Below the pieces are notes generated by a model. That model was not told the DNA's origin. It saw only the letters and a list, made by a program, of their open reading frames with translations, and ran no database searches. A stretch of 64,000 bases of DNA from positions 434,001 to 498,000 of the forward strand of contig CM049985.1 in the NCBI GenBank assembly GCA_016630955.3, read 5' to 3'. Positions 11,006 to 21,783 of the stretch are shown piece by piece (position 1 is the first letter of the stretch; each line of letters begins with the position of its first letter). Origin of the DNA: Didymella arachidicola (taxonomy: Eukaryota > Ascomycota > Dothideomycetes > Pleosporales > Didymellaceae). Both the position numbers and the translations under genes were made by a program.

Positions 11006-12720
11006 CTAAGCACCAGGTGTGATCTTGATTGATCCAATATTTATGAGGCGAAGGTTTTCCTCCTCCACGAGCTCATTGACAGGCCGTCGGCAGTTAAGGG
11101 AGGGAACATTGCTAAGGGCGCCAACTACAGAGCCGCCGAGACGTCTGTACTCCTGAAGGTCGGCCTGAAGTTGTTCCTGCAACATATGTTGCCGCTCAGT
11201 GACAACGTATTCCCATATAACAGGCCATGTTGGTCGCTCCAGAATGAACAGAGCTAATCTCCGGCGAGTATGAGATGAAGTATCAGACAGGTACCGTGGG
11301 TTTCGGGGCGCCGGGCCCCCAGATGTCGAAGCTGATTTCTCTAACCCTTCATCTGTGGCTGTTCCTACGTTTTTTACATCTCGCTTCCGCTTCCGTGGCG
11401 ATGGAGGTGCGATCGTGAGCTGACTGACTCGGGGACCAGCTACGTCTTCATCCGTGAGGTCGCGACCAAGATCCAAATCTTATTCTAATGTTTTCCATAG
11501 ACTGAGGATCTCGAGTAGGTCTGCATCACCATGCGCTTCTTCAACACGGCGAACGTCGTGTACCAGAGGAGTAGATGTCAGTGTTATGTCAGGAACAGAA
11601 TTGTGTTCCAAGGTGCCTTCAAGATCGCGATGTTGAACTTCGCCCGGCTCCATTGCTGTTTTTCGGGTTGCTCCCCTCAGGACGACCTCTTCACACGCCG
11701 CCTTATTTTCTGAAATAGGTCTCGGTCGTTCAGAATCAACAATCTCGACCATACTATCATCAGACGCCACCACCATGTGTCTTTGCAGGGCAAAGAGCGA
11801 TAGCTCGTCTTGATGAATACTCACATGACGGTTCAGATGTGTCGACGACGTAAATATCTCCGTACACAGAGCACATTTGACTTTAACATTGGCAGGTGCC
11901 CGTCGATGACATTTGTCGACAATGTCTTCCAGTCTTTTTGCGCCCACAGTATCTTTTTATATGCCAGTGAGATAGCTTAACAGCAGCAGATCACTTATGC
12001 GACACTATATCCTGAACTAATTAATAACCTTAAGGTGTGCGCTACGGAAGTTACACGGAAACAAAGGGGGCACTCGAAAGGTTCGCCATTCGACCGTCCT
12101 CTGGCAATGGCGGTGGTCGAACTATGATCGGACTGTTAGTCGAAGATGCGTATGATGTCATCAGAAACGCGCTTTTGGGTTGATCAATTACATTAAGATC
12201 TGCGACAGAGGTCACGCCTTTGAGGGCTGTCGGTATGGACGAGGCGACAGTACTCTGTAAGCTCCCTGACCTGAAGGTGTCTGTAGCCAGTCGCTTCTGC
12301 AACGCGAGGCCCCTATCTTTTTGGAATTCATCTCCGGTCAAAAATTCTAAGCCGCGTTTGTCTTTATTACGGTGTTCCTCGTGATAACGCAAATATTGGC
12401 GGCGGCCGGGAAATGACTTTCCCTAAACGATGGACCAGAAAGCTTGCAGCGTCTGGGTACTGCTCTCGTGCATGCAATATGTGAAATTGATCGTACGAGG
12501 TGAAATTGATATTCCGTAAATCCTTGAACTGATCGTGCGGGGCCGGGCTACGTGTTGCCATCGAAAGTCGCATTTAGCAGGTGTTGATCTCTGCTATGTT
12601 GGAAAGAAGGGGAGTGAGTTCTGTCGTGGCACAGTGGTCACTTCCATCATCTGAACAATCATCAGAATTCAAGTCGGGGCGATCCTCCCGTGGCTGGTTT
12701 TCTCCTACGACCGTGGCCTA
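11006..12720 (-). pseudogene. Decayed paralogue of the C2H2 gene at 30.6-32.5 kb
   Basis: Minus-strand fragments match the intact C2H2 protein in the same order. PAPHDQFKDL and FLVHRLGKVISR (12573-12367) match PAPHDLFQQK and FLTTRLGRAISR. LQSTVASSIPTALK, SYASSTNSP and PPPLPEDGRMA (12392-12051) match ESTVASSIPSQLK, SFASSTANT and MPLPGKGRNG. CALCTEIFTSSTHLNRH and HQDELSLFAL (11947-11480) match CPLCKKTLSTLKHYRSH and HQRQLSLFAL. An acidic segment around 12640-12715 matches the FDSDLSEDE region. Stops and frame changes lie between the blocks, and the central zinc fingers are missing, which suggests an internal deletion. The frame ending at 11006 extends it by about 150 residues with no counterpart in the intact gene. 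N-terminal remains up to about 13000 are uncertain. The coordinates are outer limits of visible homology. Confidence 0.75.
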
Positions 12721-13181
12721 AATATCGCCCAGTGTCTCGCTTGCGTTCCGTAGAAGATTGACCAGTCCCTCACGTATATATGAGGCTTCCCGCAATCGAT
12801 TGAGCTGAAGCCTTCTCGGGGCTCGAGGAGTCGATCAGGTCCAAGTTTTGGGGCTTTACAAAGATATGCGCGAAATATGTTCGAGACGTTGCGAGGGGGA
12901 CTTGGGTGCTCTGGAGGTTGTCACGAATATTCCCTGAAGTTGCGTCTGGAAAAGCAGCATGAGCGTTTCGAGAGTGACGATGATCTTCCACGGCAGACCC
13001 AACTTCGAGTGATCTTCATACCTGCATTGCAAACACAGCGGATATACGCTGTATTGTTGTTCTGTCCACGAATCCAAACCTGCCACGATCGACCTCAAAC
13101 ACGCATCCCAACCAGGAGACCGTCCGCTTTAACCACATCACTGTGGCAGACCAACATGGCAGCACGAACCGTGGTACGACA

Positions 13182-13962
13182 ATGGATTTTTGTAGTAAAA
13201 GGGTCAGTAACCACAGTCTCCGGTCCTTCGCCGAAACCTATCCCTAAACTATGTATGTCGGGCATTTCCACCAGTAACAGCCTGATACCTGCCTAGGGTA
13301 TCTTCTGGACTCGAAACAATGTAAACACGGTATCTACCTAGTACATGTCTCGGACAACTGCCCTCAAAGGCAATACACATATTACTCGCTGCGTCAGGTC
13401 CCTGCAGACTTAACCACTGCCGGAAGACGAGTGACGCAATATGGCAAACTAAACGTCGCCTTGGAACTATCATCAGGCAATCTCTAGCTCTACAAGACGC
13501 CTTAGCTGGTCAAAAAATGGGGCGAAGATGACGTCTATTTCGTTTCGAAGCCCGAGGCTACACCACTGTCCGTGTGCGAGCACCCATATGTACATGGACA
13601 ACTCACCGCAAGTAATATACAACGCCACAAAACCAACAACCCAAGTACAATCATCAGCAACCAGACCCTTTACAGTCACGGTGTACTGCTAATCGAGCTC
13701 TGATATAGTAAATCCCTGGAGGATCTCCGGGCTCCACCAGACCTTGACTGTAGTATGAAGTATCACCGAACGACAGGTCGACAACAAACTTGAATTTGAG
13801 GCCGGAAAGCGCTACTCAGATGCAGTACGACTTTGTATACGCTGCGACTTCGATCGCTCAGACATGAGCCTCGACAATGAGAGCTTCCAACAGGAAGTAC
13901 TTGAAGATGTAGTAGTGCCACTCGAGTTGATGTTACAGCAGCTCAGTGGACGATTGTCGTGA
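13182..13962 (+). pseudogene. Decayed paralogue of the DUF7580 gene at 28.6-30.3 kb
   Basis: Plus-strand fragments align with the C-terminal half of the intact DUF7580 protein. CLGYLLDSKQCKHGIY matches CVGYLMDDHNQKHGIY. GKLNVALELSSGN matches DKLTMAVHLASGV. WGEDDVYFVSKP corresponds to the WKENDVLLVHP stretch. ISNQTLYSHGVLLIEL matches VRNQTLYNLAVVLIEL. GKRYSDAVRLCIRCDF and the tail to the TGA at 13960 match GRRYAEAARRCFYCNF and the C-terminus. Several in-frame stops (for example within the NLQLYKTPWL-equivalent segment) and frame changes disable it. The HeLo-like N-terminus is not visible. It lies divergent to the C2H2 relic at 11006-12720, the same head-to-head arrangement as the intact pair. 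Confidence 0.75.
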
Positions 13963-14589
13963 TGCTATAGCGACAATGACAGCAAATTATTCACTGGGAA
14001 ATGTATTACAAATAGTCGGATTAATGCCACATACCACCATAGGACGTTGAAAACAAGGCTTCCCGTTCGCTCAGCCCTATTTTAGCAATGTACCGGCGGA
14101 TTAGTAGTTAGGTGGGTGACCACTAGTGAATACCGGCTATTGTATGTTTTTTAATGTTTTGTTCATCTCGAATCTGGTGCTTGCCAAGCGTGCGCGTGCC
14201 ATTGTTTTTGCATGTATTGGTAACGTGGTGCGAACGCGCGGGCGTTGCGTGCTTCGTGTACTTTGCGCCCATCATGCAAGGGAGTAAGTCCTATACAATG
14301 GCGTACACATTTCGCAACAGCAAGGTCACTTCTTCGGTAGTAATTGGTTGACATATGAGCACAACATCACGTAACAGTCTTTGCAATAGCGAGCCTTGTA
14401 CCTTAGAAGCGGATTCGATTTGATAGAGTCTGTGCTGGCACACAGCTCAGCACTTCATTCTCAGGCTACGCACAGAGCAGCCTGGGATATCTCAGCCCAA
14501 GTGTCCGTCATCTTGTCCTTTACGTAGTCTTTTTCATATCTCGAAGCTTTTGGTATCCTCCAACCAGAGTCTAGCTCCACAATGTTCGC
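13963..14589. other. Intergenic, nothing recognised
   Basis: About 630 bases between the DUF7580 relic and the 3' end of SNU13. It probably includes the SNU13 3' UTR. Two antiparallel 60-codon frames near 14154-14354 have no recognisable content. Confidence 0.4.
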
Positions 14590-15041
14590 TTAGATCTGGA
14601 GCCTCTCAACCTTGTCCTTCAGGGTGCGGATCTGGCCCATGAGGTCAGAGGCCTCGTTGGTGGTGATCGAGCAGGCGATGACAGCGCGAGCGACACCACA
14701 GGCGCGGCCGAGAGCCATCTTGGAAGGAACGTAGACGTAAGGAACGTTCTTGTCCTCGCAGAGAAGGGGCAGGTGGAGGAGGATGGCCAGAGGGCTGGTG
14801 TCGGCGGCCAGAACAATGACCTCGGAGATACCGCGGTTGAGAGTCTTGGTGGCCTCGTTGGCACCCTTTTTGAGCTGACGGTAGTGGGTAGCCTGCTGGA
14901 CGAGGTCAAGGATCTCTTGAGAGAGAGCCTGATCAGCTTGCGGCCACGCAGCTCTGGGATACATGTCAGCTGTTGCACATTGCAAGCACGAGTAACAGCG
15001 CACTCAAAGAGAAGACGAAAAACTTACGAGGTGTCAGCCAT
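14590..15041 (-). CDS. SNU13: Snu13/15.5K, L7Ae-family snRNP and box C/D snoRNP protein
   Basis: Model: complement(join(14590..14953,15028..15041)), 125 residues. The first exon is only 14 nt (MADT and part of S); the 74-nt intron has GTAAGT, branch GCTGACAT and CCCAG. The protein starts MADTSAAWPQADQALS and contains the L7Ae core: LKKGANEATKTLNRGISE, then VLAADTSPLAILLHLPLLCE, then YVYVPSKMALGRACG, and ends in KVERLQI. Length and sequence match yeast Snu13 and human 15.5K almost end to end. It binds the kink-turn of U4 snRNA in the tri-snRNP and of box C/D snoRNAs in the nucleolus. The RNA-contacting GANEATK motif is intact, so function is expected to be conserved. Open frames starting within the intron are not the real start. 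Confidence 0.97.
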
Positions 15042-15097
15042 TTTTGAAGATTGGGTGTTATGTGGTGGGTGTTGGGTGTTGTGTTTTGTTGGTGTAG

Positions 15098-15146
15098 GGT
15101 TCACTGCTGTAGCTCGCCTGCAAAAGGTTCACTGCTATGCTCGCCC
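15098..15146. promoter_or_regulatory. Direct repeat upstream of SNU13
   Basis: Two near-identical 20-base copies, starting at 15098 and 15126, both begin GGTTCACTGCT and end GCTCGCC, spaced 28 bases apart. They lie 57-105 bases upstream of the SNU13 ATG in the likely core promoter. They may be duplicated factor-binding sites or a small local duplication; no known motif is claimed. Confidence 0.35.
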
Positions 15147-18100
15147 GGTCGGTATGTGTGGTGCAGGACGAAAAAAAAGTTTGGAGTCGTGCGCCCGCGA
15201 TTTTTGCAAACCACGTGACTAGTGAGATCCGTGCTCAACGCGTCGGTTCCAAGGTTGGATTTTGGCGCTAAACATCCGGGATCGTCCACTAGTGGGCCAG
15301 TGGGAGCTCCGCAGAAACCTGCATATGTAGAGTAGTTTTGCCTCTCTGACCTACTTGCGCAAGTTCCTCTCATAATTAGAAACAGTGGCCATGACTGGTG
15401 CTGTCGGTGTCCCAGCAATGATGACTCAAGTAATGCGTTTCCTTCGGGGGACCCAACGTCGACAGCCATCCTAAAGACCCAATCGCTGCAAGGCACCAAT
15501 GTGGATCGGACAGTAGACCCCAAATTTATCTTGCAATTGCCTGCGTAGCAAAAGTCGCGATAGCAATCAATGCTTGTCTGGATCTTTACCATAGGTATGG
15601 CTCTTTTGATCCTCAGCAAGGTATACACTCGGCAGACAGTGACACAGCAAGTGTCTCGAGTGCGGCAAAATTCGATGATTCAGATATGCATTCGTCCGAC
15701 TGGACCACGTGTTTGTAGCCTGTGATCAGTTTGATGACACATTGAGAAAATCGTGCAAGACCTGCTGCGAGACGGACCCGACATTACTGATATTGATAAG
15801 CCGAGATCCTGTTACGACACATGAAAGGCGCACAGGGCAGGCAAGTAGGAAAGAAAGTCGCCGGAGAAGCCGCTTAAGGAACTCGCCGAGGAAGCCATTG
15901 AGAGTAAAGAAGAGAAAGACAAGACAGGCGACCAAATTCCGTGTCTAAGAGGAAGCTCCAGTCTCTGCTTGAGAATCCTCCGATGTCCTTGATTGAATGT
16001 TTCTTCAAGACATGATACACGAATTAGGCATACACGAGTCTTACGCAGCGAGCGTCTTCGTCGAACCCAACTGAGCAGGAACAACCCATTACAGGCCGGT
16101 CACCACAACCCGGCTCGGAAGAGATCACTGCAACAACGAGCGGGTCACTCGCCAAGTCGATTACACAAGAGAAGGTTGAGACGAATCCCTGGGCTTTTGT
16201 CGACGTGAGACCGGACGCTCTCATCAAAGAAGACAAAATCAGTGTTCTCGAACTCTGTCTGGTCAGATCAAGTCGGCAGTAATCTCTGGGCGAGAGCTGG
16301 GTACATCAGAGCAAACAAAAACAGCGAGAGCACCACAACACGATCGACGCCTCAAGTGAAGATTGCGGACGGGATCGTTCTTTCGCGAGATTCACATAAT
16401 TTCCTGGGTGGAGAAATCCGTAGCCAATTCTAGCAGCAGGGGTTCGATACCTCCAATATCACGCCATCCTCACTGACTTGGATGATACCAAGAGGGCAAG
16501 CTCCTCGTATCATGCTGTTCCCTAGAGATGGTCAATGTATGTATAGAGCCAAAAAAAAAACCACGAGAGTGGCTATATTTATTTGTAGATCTCGTAGTCA
16601 TGACAAGTGATTTTTTTTTGGCTGATGTCATGCGTGTAAAGACAGTCGACAAGTGCTTGGGGAACTCCGAAAAAGGGGAATCGCTCCATATCAGAACAAT
16701 GACTATGGAGATGGAAGAGGTGATGGATGTGGAGGTCAAGATGTTCGCGAACGGCTCCCTAGGAAATCACTAATGTGTATCTGTGGGTTGGCAAGCTTTT
16801 CAACAGAATTAAGTTAGACTCAATCCTGCCCACGTCAGAAACTCTGGGCACGAGTCCTTTGATGAAGCTTAAAAAAGATCAAAAGATTGTGCTTCGCTGC
16901 GCTGAACTGACTATCTAGACCGTTCACATGAGCGTGTCATAAGTGCAAGGACTCGGACTTTCGACCCGGCGATTCCATACGATTAACAGACTCCGCAGGC
17001 AAGAGATTTTGAGGACTGAAGTGGCCGAAGAGCTTCCGGAAACGTTTATCTCAGGTCCTGCAACATCTTCAACGGGCAAATTCTGTGAAAAGGCTTTAAA
17101 TGCTCTTCTTGGATCCGGATCCTACAATTCCGAATGCGGTGGTTCGGCACCGACAGTACAATTCAAATGGGAATGCAATAATCGGTTCCGAGATTGGAGA
17201 AACGGTTCGATCAAGCGGCTAAACTCTGGGACTTCATTAAGTTAGGAAATGATGACACGTACGATAGAGCATTTTATTGTGTGCGCCGTTCGATACACGG
17301 AGGTTCGTCCTGAAACGATAATCTCAGTCAATCAGCACCTCACGGTTCAGACGCATCGCATACTCGAATCGCAACTTCCATTTAGTATTATCCCATATAG
17401 ACATGGCAACTCTTGGCTCCGGACGTTCAAACTGCCAGAAGTTCGAGCTGAGGCATATCTTGGATGGACGTTCGCGGCTGCCCACCTTCGCTATTGCACT
17501 GGCTTTGCCCAGTCAATGGTCCGAACTCGAGTCATGCGGGAGAGAGGCCAGAAGGAGACACAGTCTGAACTGGTTGGCAGAGGAAGTTTTCCGTTTGTGA
17601 ATTTATTTTAATGGGCTGCGAGGATGCTCTGAATGCAGCACTGATTTTACTTCGGTAGTAATGAAACGTCGCAAACCACTTCATCGAAAATCCATAGAGA
17701 GCAGCGATCTTGGAAATTACTCGGGGGATTTGGACACCGGTTGAGCAGAAGTCACCAAATTTGAAGGCGGCTATGAGCCAAGAATCTGCCAAAACAACGG
17801 TCCGAACTGTGAGGTTGATGGCGATAATCTTATCCTCGTCACTTAGGGTCTTCATCCTGATGCGGTCAACAAATTTTCAGGGTCCACTCCGCTTTAAAGC
17901 GAAAAAGGCAGCCTGGACTATTGGAGAGAATGATTTGTCGAATCATGATGACTTGGCTGGCAATGGTTGAGGTCGTGGTCCTCGAGCTCTCTGGGGGTCC
18001 CGATCTTTCCAGGAAAAGCATCCTGGCAAGATCAGGGGCAGACCACATGGCCTCAAAATGCTTGAGATGTCCAAGATAATGGCAGAGACCGAAGTGGTAA

Positions 18101-18652
18101 ACGCTCTTGAGACAGGCAGTAAAGCAAGGCATTATCCTTCGTGAGGAAGTGGATGAGGGTGCGAGAATACCGCGGATATTGCTTTCTACGCCGTTTGACA
18201 ACATTATACGTCTGTGTTGGCTTTCACTGTTAGTTTAAACACCATCTAAAGGGAGGCTGTCATAGAAGTATGTAGCGAGGCGTCTTGGCGCTGGTCGCAG
18301 GATTTTGATGGCTTCTGGCAGCCTGAGCTCTCCGCCACGCCAGCCAGGCTGGAGATACCAAGGACCGACCAGAAAGAGGAGCGCATCATAGCTCAGGGAA
18401 GGATTCCATGCTACATTGTTGGATTGTGGCTGACACAGTTTAGCACAGAGCAGACCAAGGTACCGAAGATGTCCCACTGCATTCCGGCACGTGATGAGGT
18501 CAGTGCACGCCAGCCGGGTTGGAACCGCTCACTCTTCGCCTACATCATCACAACTGCCATCTTCAGTCGCTGCATCCACCTCGTCCGCCCATCTCATCAA
18601 CGATCAACAGCGTCCTCTCGACCGCCCGTTGATTCATTACGCACCCGCCAAA
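15147..18652. other. Long region with no recognised gene
   Basis: About 3.5 kb between SNU13 and vma3. Frames with protein-like composition occur but are short and broken: plus strand near 15850-16260 (a Lys/Glu-rich segment) and 16943-17611, and minus strand 17855-17532, 18204-17866 and 18477-18235. None shows a familiar domain, and no set of exons could be joined convincingly. Given the relics at 11-14 kb, eroded genes are a likely explanation. The last 200 bases are the vma3 promoter/leader. Confidence 0.4.
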
Positions 18653-19549
18653 ATGGTTTCGGAGTCTTGGTTAGTGCCCATAGAGCTCTCCTTGTTCAGG
18701 CCACAGCCAACTTCGAGCTTGCCTCTGGGCGATAAGCTCGCGGCAGGAGGCGTGTCTGCGACATTGGAGCAGCTCTCTGTTCGCAAATGAAGTAAAACCA
18801 GCTAACATGCCCTTCTAGCCCCGTCTATGCTGTAAGTTCGCGACGACGCCTCCCTTCGCCTCTTTCCGTAGCCAGCAGCGCGACGACCCACAGCTTCGTC
18901 ATACCTCGATGCATTACCAGCAACACCACACTTCTGCGATATCGCAACATGCTGATCTCCGCTAGCCCTTCTTCGGCGCGATGGGCTGCACATCAGCCAT
19001 CGTCTTCGCCTGCTTCGGTGCCGCCTACGGTACCGCCAAGGCTGGTGTCGGTGTCAGCGCCATGGGTGTCCTTCGCCCTGACCTGATCGTCAAGAGTACG
19101 TCGCACGCGGTCTAGAAAGCCCAGGGCCATCGATATGGCAGGTCTTCGGTAGAAGCTGGGGCTAACGTGCTGCAGACATTATCCCCGTCGTCATGGCTGG
19201 TATCATTGGTATCTACGGTCTCGTCGTCTCTGTCCTGATCTCCAACGGTCTGACGCAGGAGGCGTCTCTCTTCACCAGCTTCATCCAGCTTGGTGCTGGT
19301 CTCTCTGTCGGTCTGTCGGGTATGGCAGCTGGATTCGCCATCGGCATTGTCGGTGACGCCGGTGTACGAGGAACTGCCCAGCAGCCCAGGTTGTTCGTTG
19401 GAATGATCCTGATTCTCATTTTCGCCGAAGTCTTGGGTATGTCTACCACTGCTTTCATATACGAGCGCGCGCTGACGTAGCTTTCAGGTCTTTACGGTCT
19501 CATTGTCGCCCTTCTCATGAACTCTAAGGGTGCCGAGGGCAAATGCTAA
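18653..19549 (+). CDS. vma3: V-type H+-ATPase proteolipid subunit c
   Basis: Model: join(18653..18669,18819..18831,18966..19095,19176..19436,19488..19549), 160 residues, the usual length of Vma3. The first two coding exons are only 17 and 13 nt and encode MVSESCPVYA. All introns are GT..AG (149, 134, 80 and 51 nt). Four transmembrane helices are visible: helix 1 from GAMGCTSAIVFACFGAAYGT, helix 2 from VVMAGIIGIYGLVVSVLI, helix 3 from GAGLSVGLSGMAAGFAIG, and helix 4 from [20 protein letters not shown]. The glutamate in IFAEVLG is the proton-binding residue. The protein forms the rotor ring of the V0 sector in vacuolar and endosomal membranes. Subunit c' (Vma11) is the alternative, but length and sequence favour c. 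Confidence 0.96.
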
Positions 19550-20065
19550 ATGCATCACCACAAATCACGATAGCAGCCAACGACAATCCACCTGCATCAA
19601 ACGAATATTGGTGTCATTTGGCTCGACACGAAACCACACATAACATCTTGCATGGCGCCCATGAAAAGCATGCGCGGCATGTTGTACGTCTACCTTTTGT
19701 GTATCCTCTTAGCGGTATCAGCCACACCTAGGAAATTGAGCGACGAGAACGGGGAACAGTAGATAATGGAGTCGAGGAACGGCAAATGCGATCCATTTGA
19801 CGGCGTGTATTCTAGGGTCTCTTTCAATCTATTGCGCTTAGAAACGAAATGCATTGCTTTCTTGAGGCTCTCCGTGCCAGCTATTGCTCACCGGTAAGCG
19901 CCTTGCACATCGTTAATGTTACTACCATCCAAGCACATATAGGCTGTCCAAATCAGAGCATAAAAAGTCGAGCAACGCCACACACCCGGTACTGATGTCA
20001 TGGCACCAACCGGTCTTTACAATAGTATAATCAAAGATACGAGGGGAAACGAGGGCGAACAGCAC
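19550..20065. other. Convergent 3' intergenic region
   Basis: About 520 bases between the stop of vma3 (plus) and the stop of the DUF1996-WSC gene (minus). It holds both 3' UTRs; no coding signal or repeat is visible. Confidence 0.5.
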
Positions 20066-21783
20066 TCAAGCAACCACCATCTCCCTGGGATGCCCCCTGA
20101 TCTTTATCAACACCGGAGATGCGATCGCTGCTCTCTTCACCTTCGTTGCTGTCACCGCCTTACTAACCGTAACTGTCAACATTGCCTTGCTGACCGTAGC
20201 TGGCAAAGTTGCTTTGCTGAACGTAGTCGTTGACGCTGCTTTGCTCACTGCACTCGTCGAGGCTGCTTTGCTAAATGTAGCTGTCGACGTTACTGTGCTG
20301 ACCGTGGCCGTAGTCGCCGCCTTCCCAAACTCCTCGTTGTTCGCACACGGCCCATCTGCAGGACACGCATGATATACACTCATCGCTGCCCATCCTCCAC
20401 AGACCTGGTCTTGGTTACCGGTGCACTTCATACCACACGCGCCCATTATGCCAGCCTTAGGCGCGTAATTCGCATTCAGCGTGTCGCCGCAGAAACACTC
20501 GCCCTTGTACTCAAGGCCGGCATATGGGAAGCCCTTGGAAGAGCAGAAATCGATGCACGATTCGACGGTCGTGTTATCTCGCGACCATGAAGGGCCAGTG
20601 AGAGCGCGGTCCCCGATGTTATCGCGGCCACAGCCGACATACTTCCACTTTCTGCTCGGAATAACGTCGACGTAATTCGTCTGCCTGATACCCAATTTCA
20701 CGCCGTCGTTGCACTGTTGTGGAACAACACGGGGACCTGCACCAGTAACGGGGTTACAGCCGGGTAGCTTCTGGAGGAGTCCGTTGTTGACCTCGTCGAC
20801 TTGCTCGGGTAAGCGGCACTCCTGGCACTCTTGCCCCGTGAATTGCGTGAGTACAGGGCACTTCTCGACTTGCCCACTTGGGTCGTTGCACTCGTCGATA
20901 GCGCGCTGCAGCACGTCGATATCCCATCCGTTGATGAAGTCGCCATGGTAACCGTAGCCAGATGCGTCGCCGTTGGAGAAGACGAACGGATGCTGGTCGC
21001 CATTCCACTGGTCCAAGAAGCGCGACGTGTCATACAGCACTTCATAGAAAAGGCTGATCATGTGGATGGGGAAGTCGGGCGGGCAAGCACCGGTGTTGTA
21101 TTCCTGACCGACAGGGTAGGACATGTGGGACTTATGGTCGGGGGTGTCGACATCTTTGCCGTTCCAGCACGATGGGAAGAATACCTGAGCGCGCAGCCCT
21201 CCAGGGCAGTTGTAGTTGGGCATGTTGTTTGTTTCTGGCAGATTGGGGCCGCTGAGACAGCTGTAAGATATGGCTTTTGCGGCCGAGTTGTTGCCGAAGC
21301 TGCGTGTGAATGGGTCTCCGGCGATCATGCGAAAGCCTTCCGGGAAGGCATGGAGCTTCTCGTTGGGATCGTTTCCACGGCGCTGGAGATAGTACGCCGT
21401 CATGCCACCAGTGACATCTTCTGGATCGCCAATCTCAGGTACTGGCATGAAGGTGCCATTCGTGAACTTGACGTATAACTGAGGCGTCCAGTAGTTGGAC
21501 ATGTCTTCCTGGTAATTGTTAGAGACGGTCCAATGAAGGAGTTTCAGACTTGACGTGCCTTTACAGTACATGTTGAACATTTCGATGCCCGCATGCCCGC
21601 GTAGGTCATGGTAGGCGCGAAGCCCGCTCCTCCTGAAATGGTATGTACATGGCCAGCGACTGCTCCCGGGCTGACAATAGGGTCGAGTCGTGTCCTTACC
21701 ACTCGCCCAGGACATGATATGCGAAAGAAAGCCTCTGACGAGCCAGCCAGGGCTGCAATTACAGAAAAGGTAGTGAAATGCAT
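20066..21783 (-). CDS. Secreted DUF1996 protein with C-terminal WSC domain
   Basis: Model: complement(join(20066..21508,21559..21783)), 555 residues. The N-terminus MHFTTFSVIAALAGSSEA is a signal peptide. DUF1996 follows: FFRISCPGRVV, RLDPIVSPGAVAGHVHTISG, SNYWTPQLYVK, then SYPVGQEYNTGACPPDFPIH and NGDASGYGYHGDFINGWD. A Cys-rich WSC domain spans about 364-456 (YVGCGRDN.. GECFCGDTLN.. CTGNQDQVCGGW). The tail at about 476-530 is six imperfect nine-residue Ser/Thr/Ala repeats with SKA cores; a short basic end follows with no GPI signal. The intron best fitting the family spacing after CSTC uses a GC donor (21558-21509, GCACGT..CAG); a GT donor six bases upstream (21564) is the alternative. WSC domains bind wall glycans, so an extracellular or wall role is inferred; DUF1996 has no known reaction. 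Confidence 0.88.

Noticed and set aside
16370..16470. Possible tRNA T-arm (GGGTTCGATACC-like word near 16440)
   Set aside because: No acceptor, D or anticodon stem could be paired around it.
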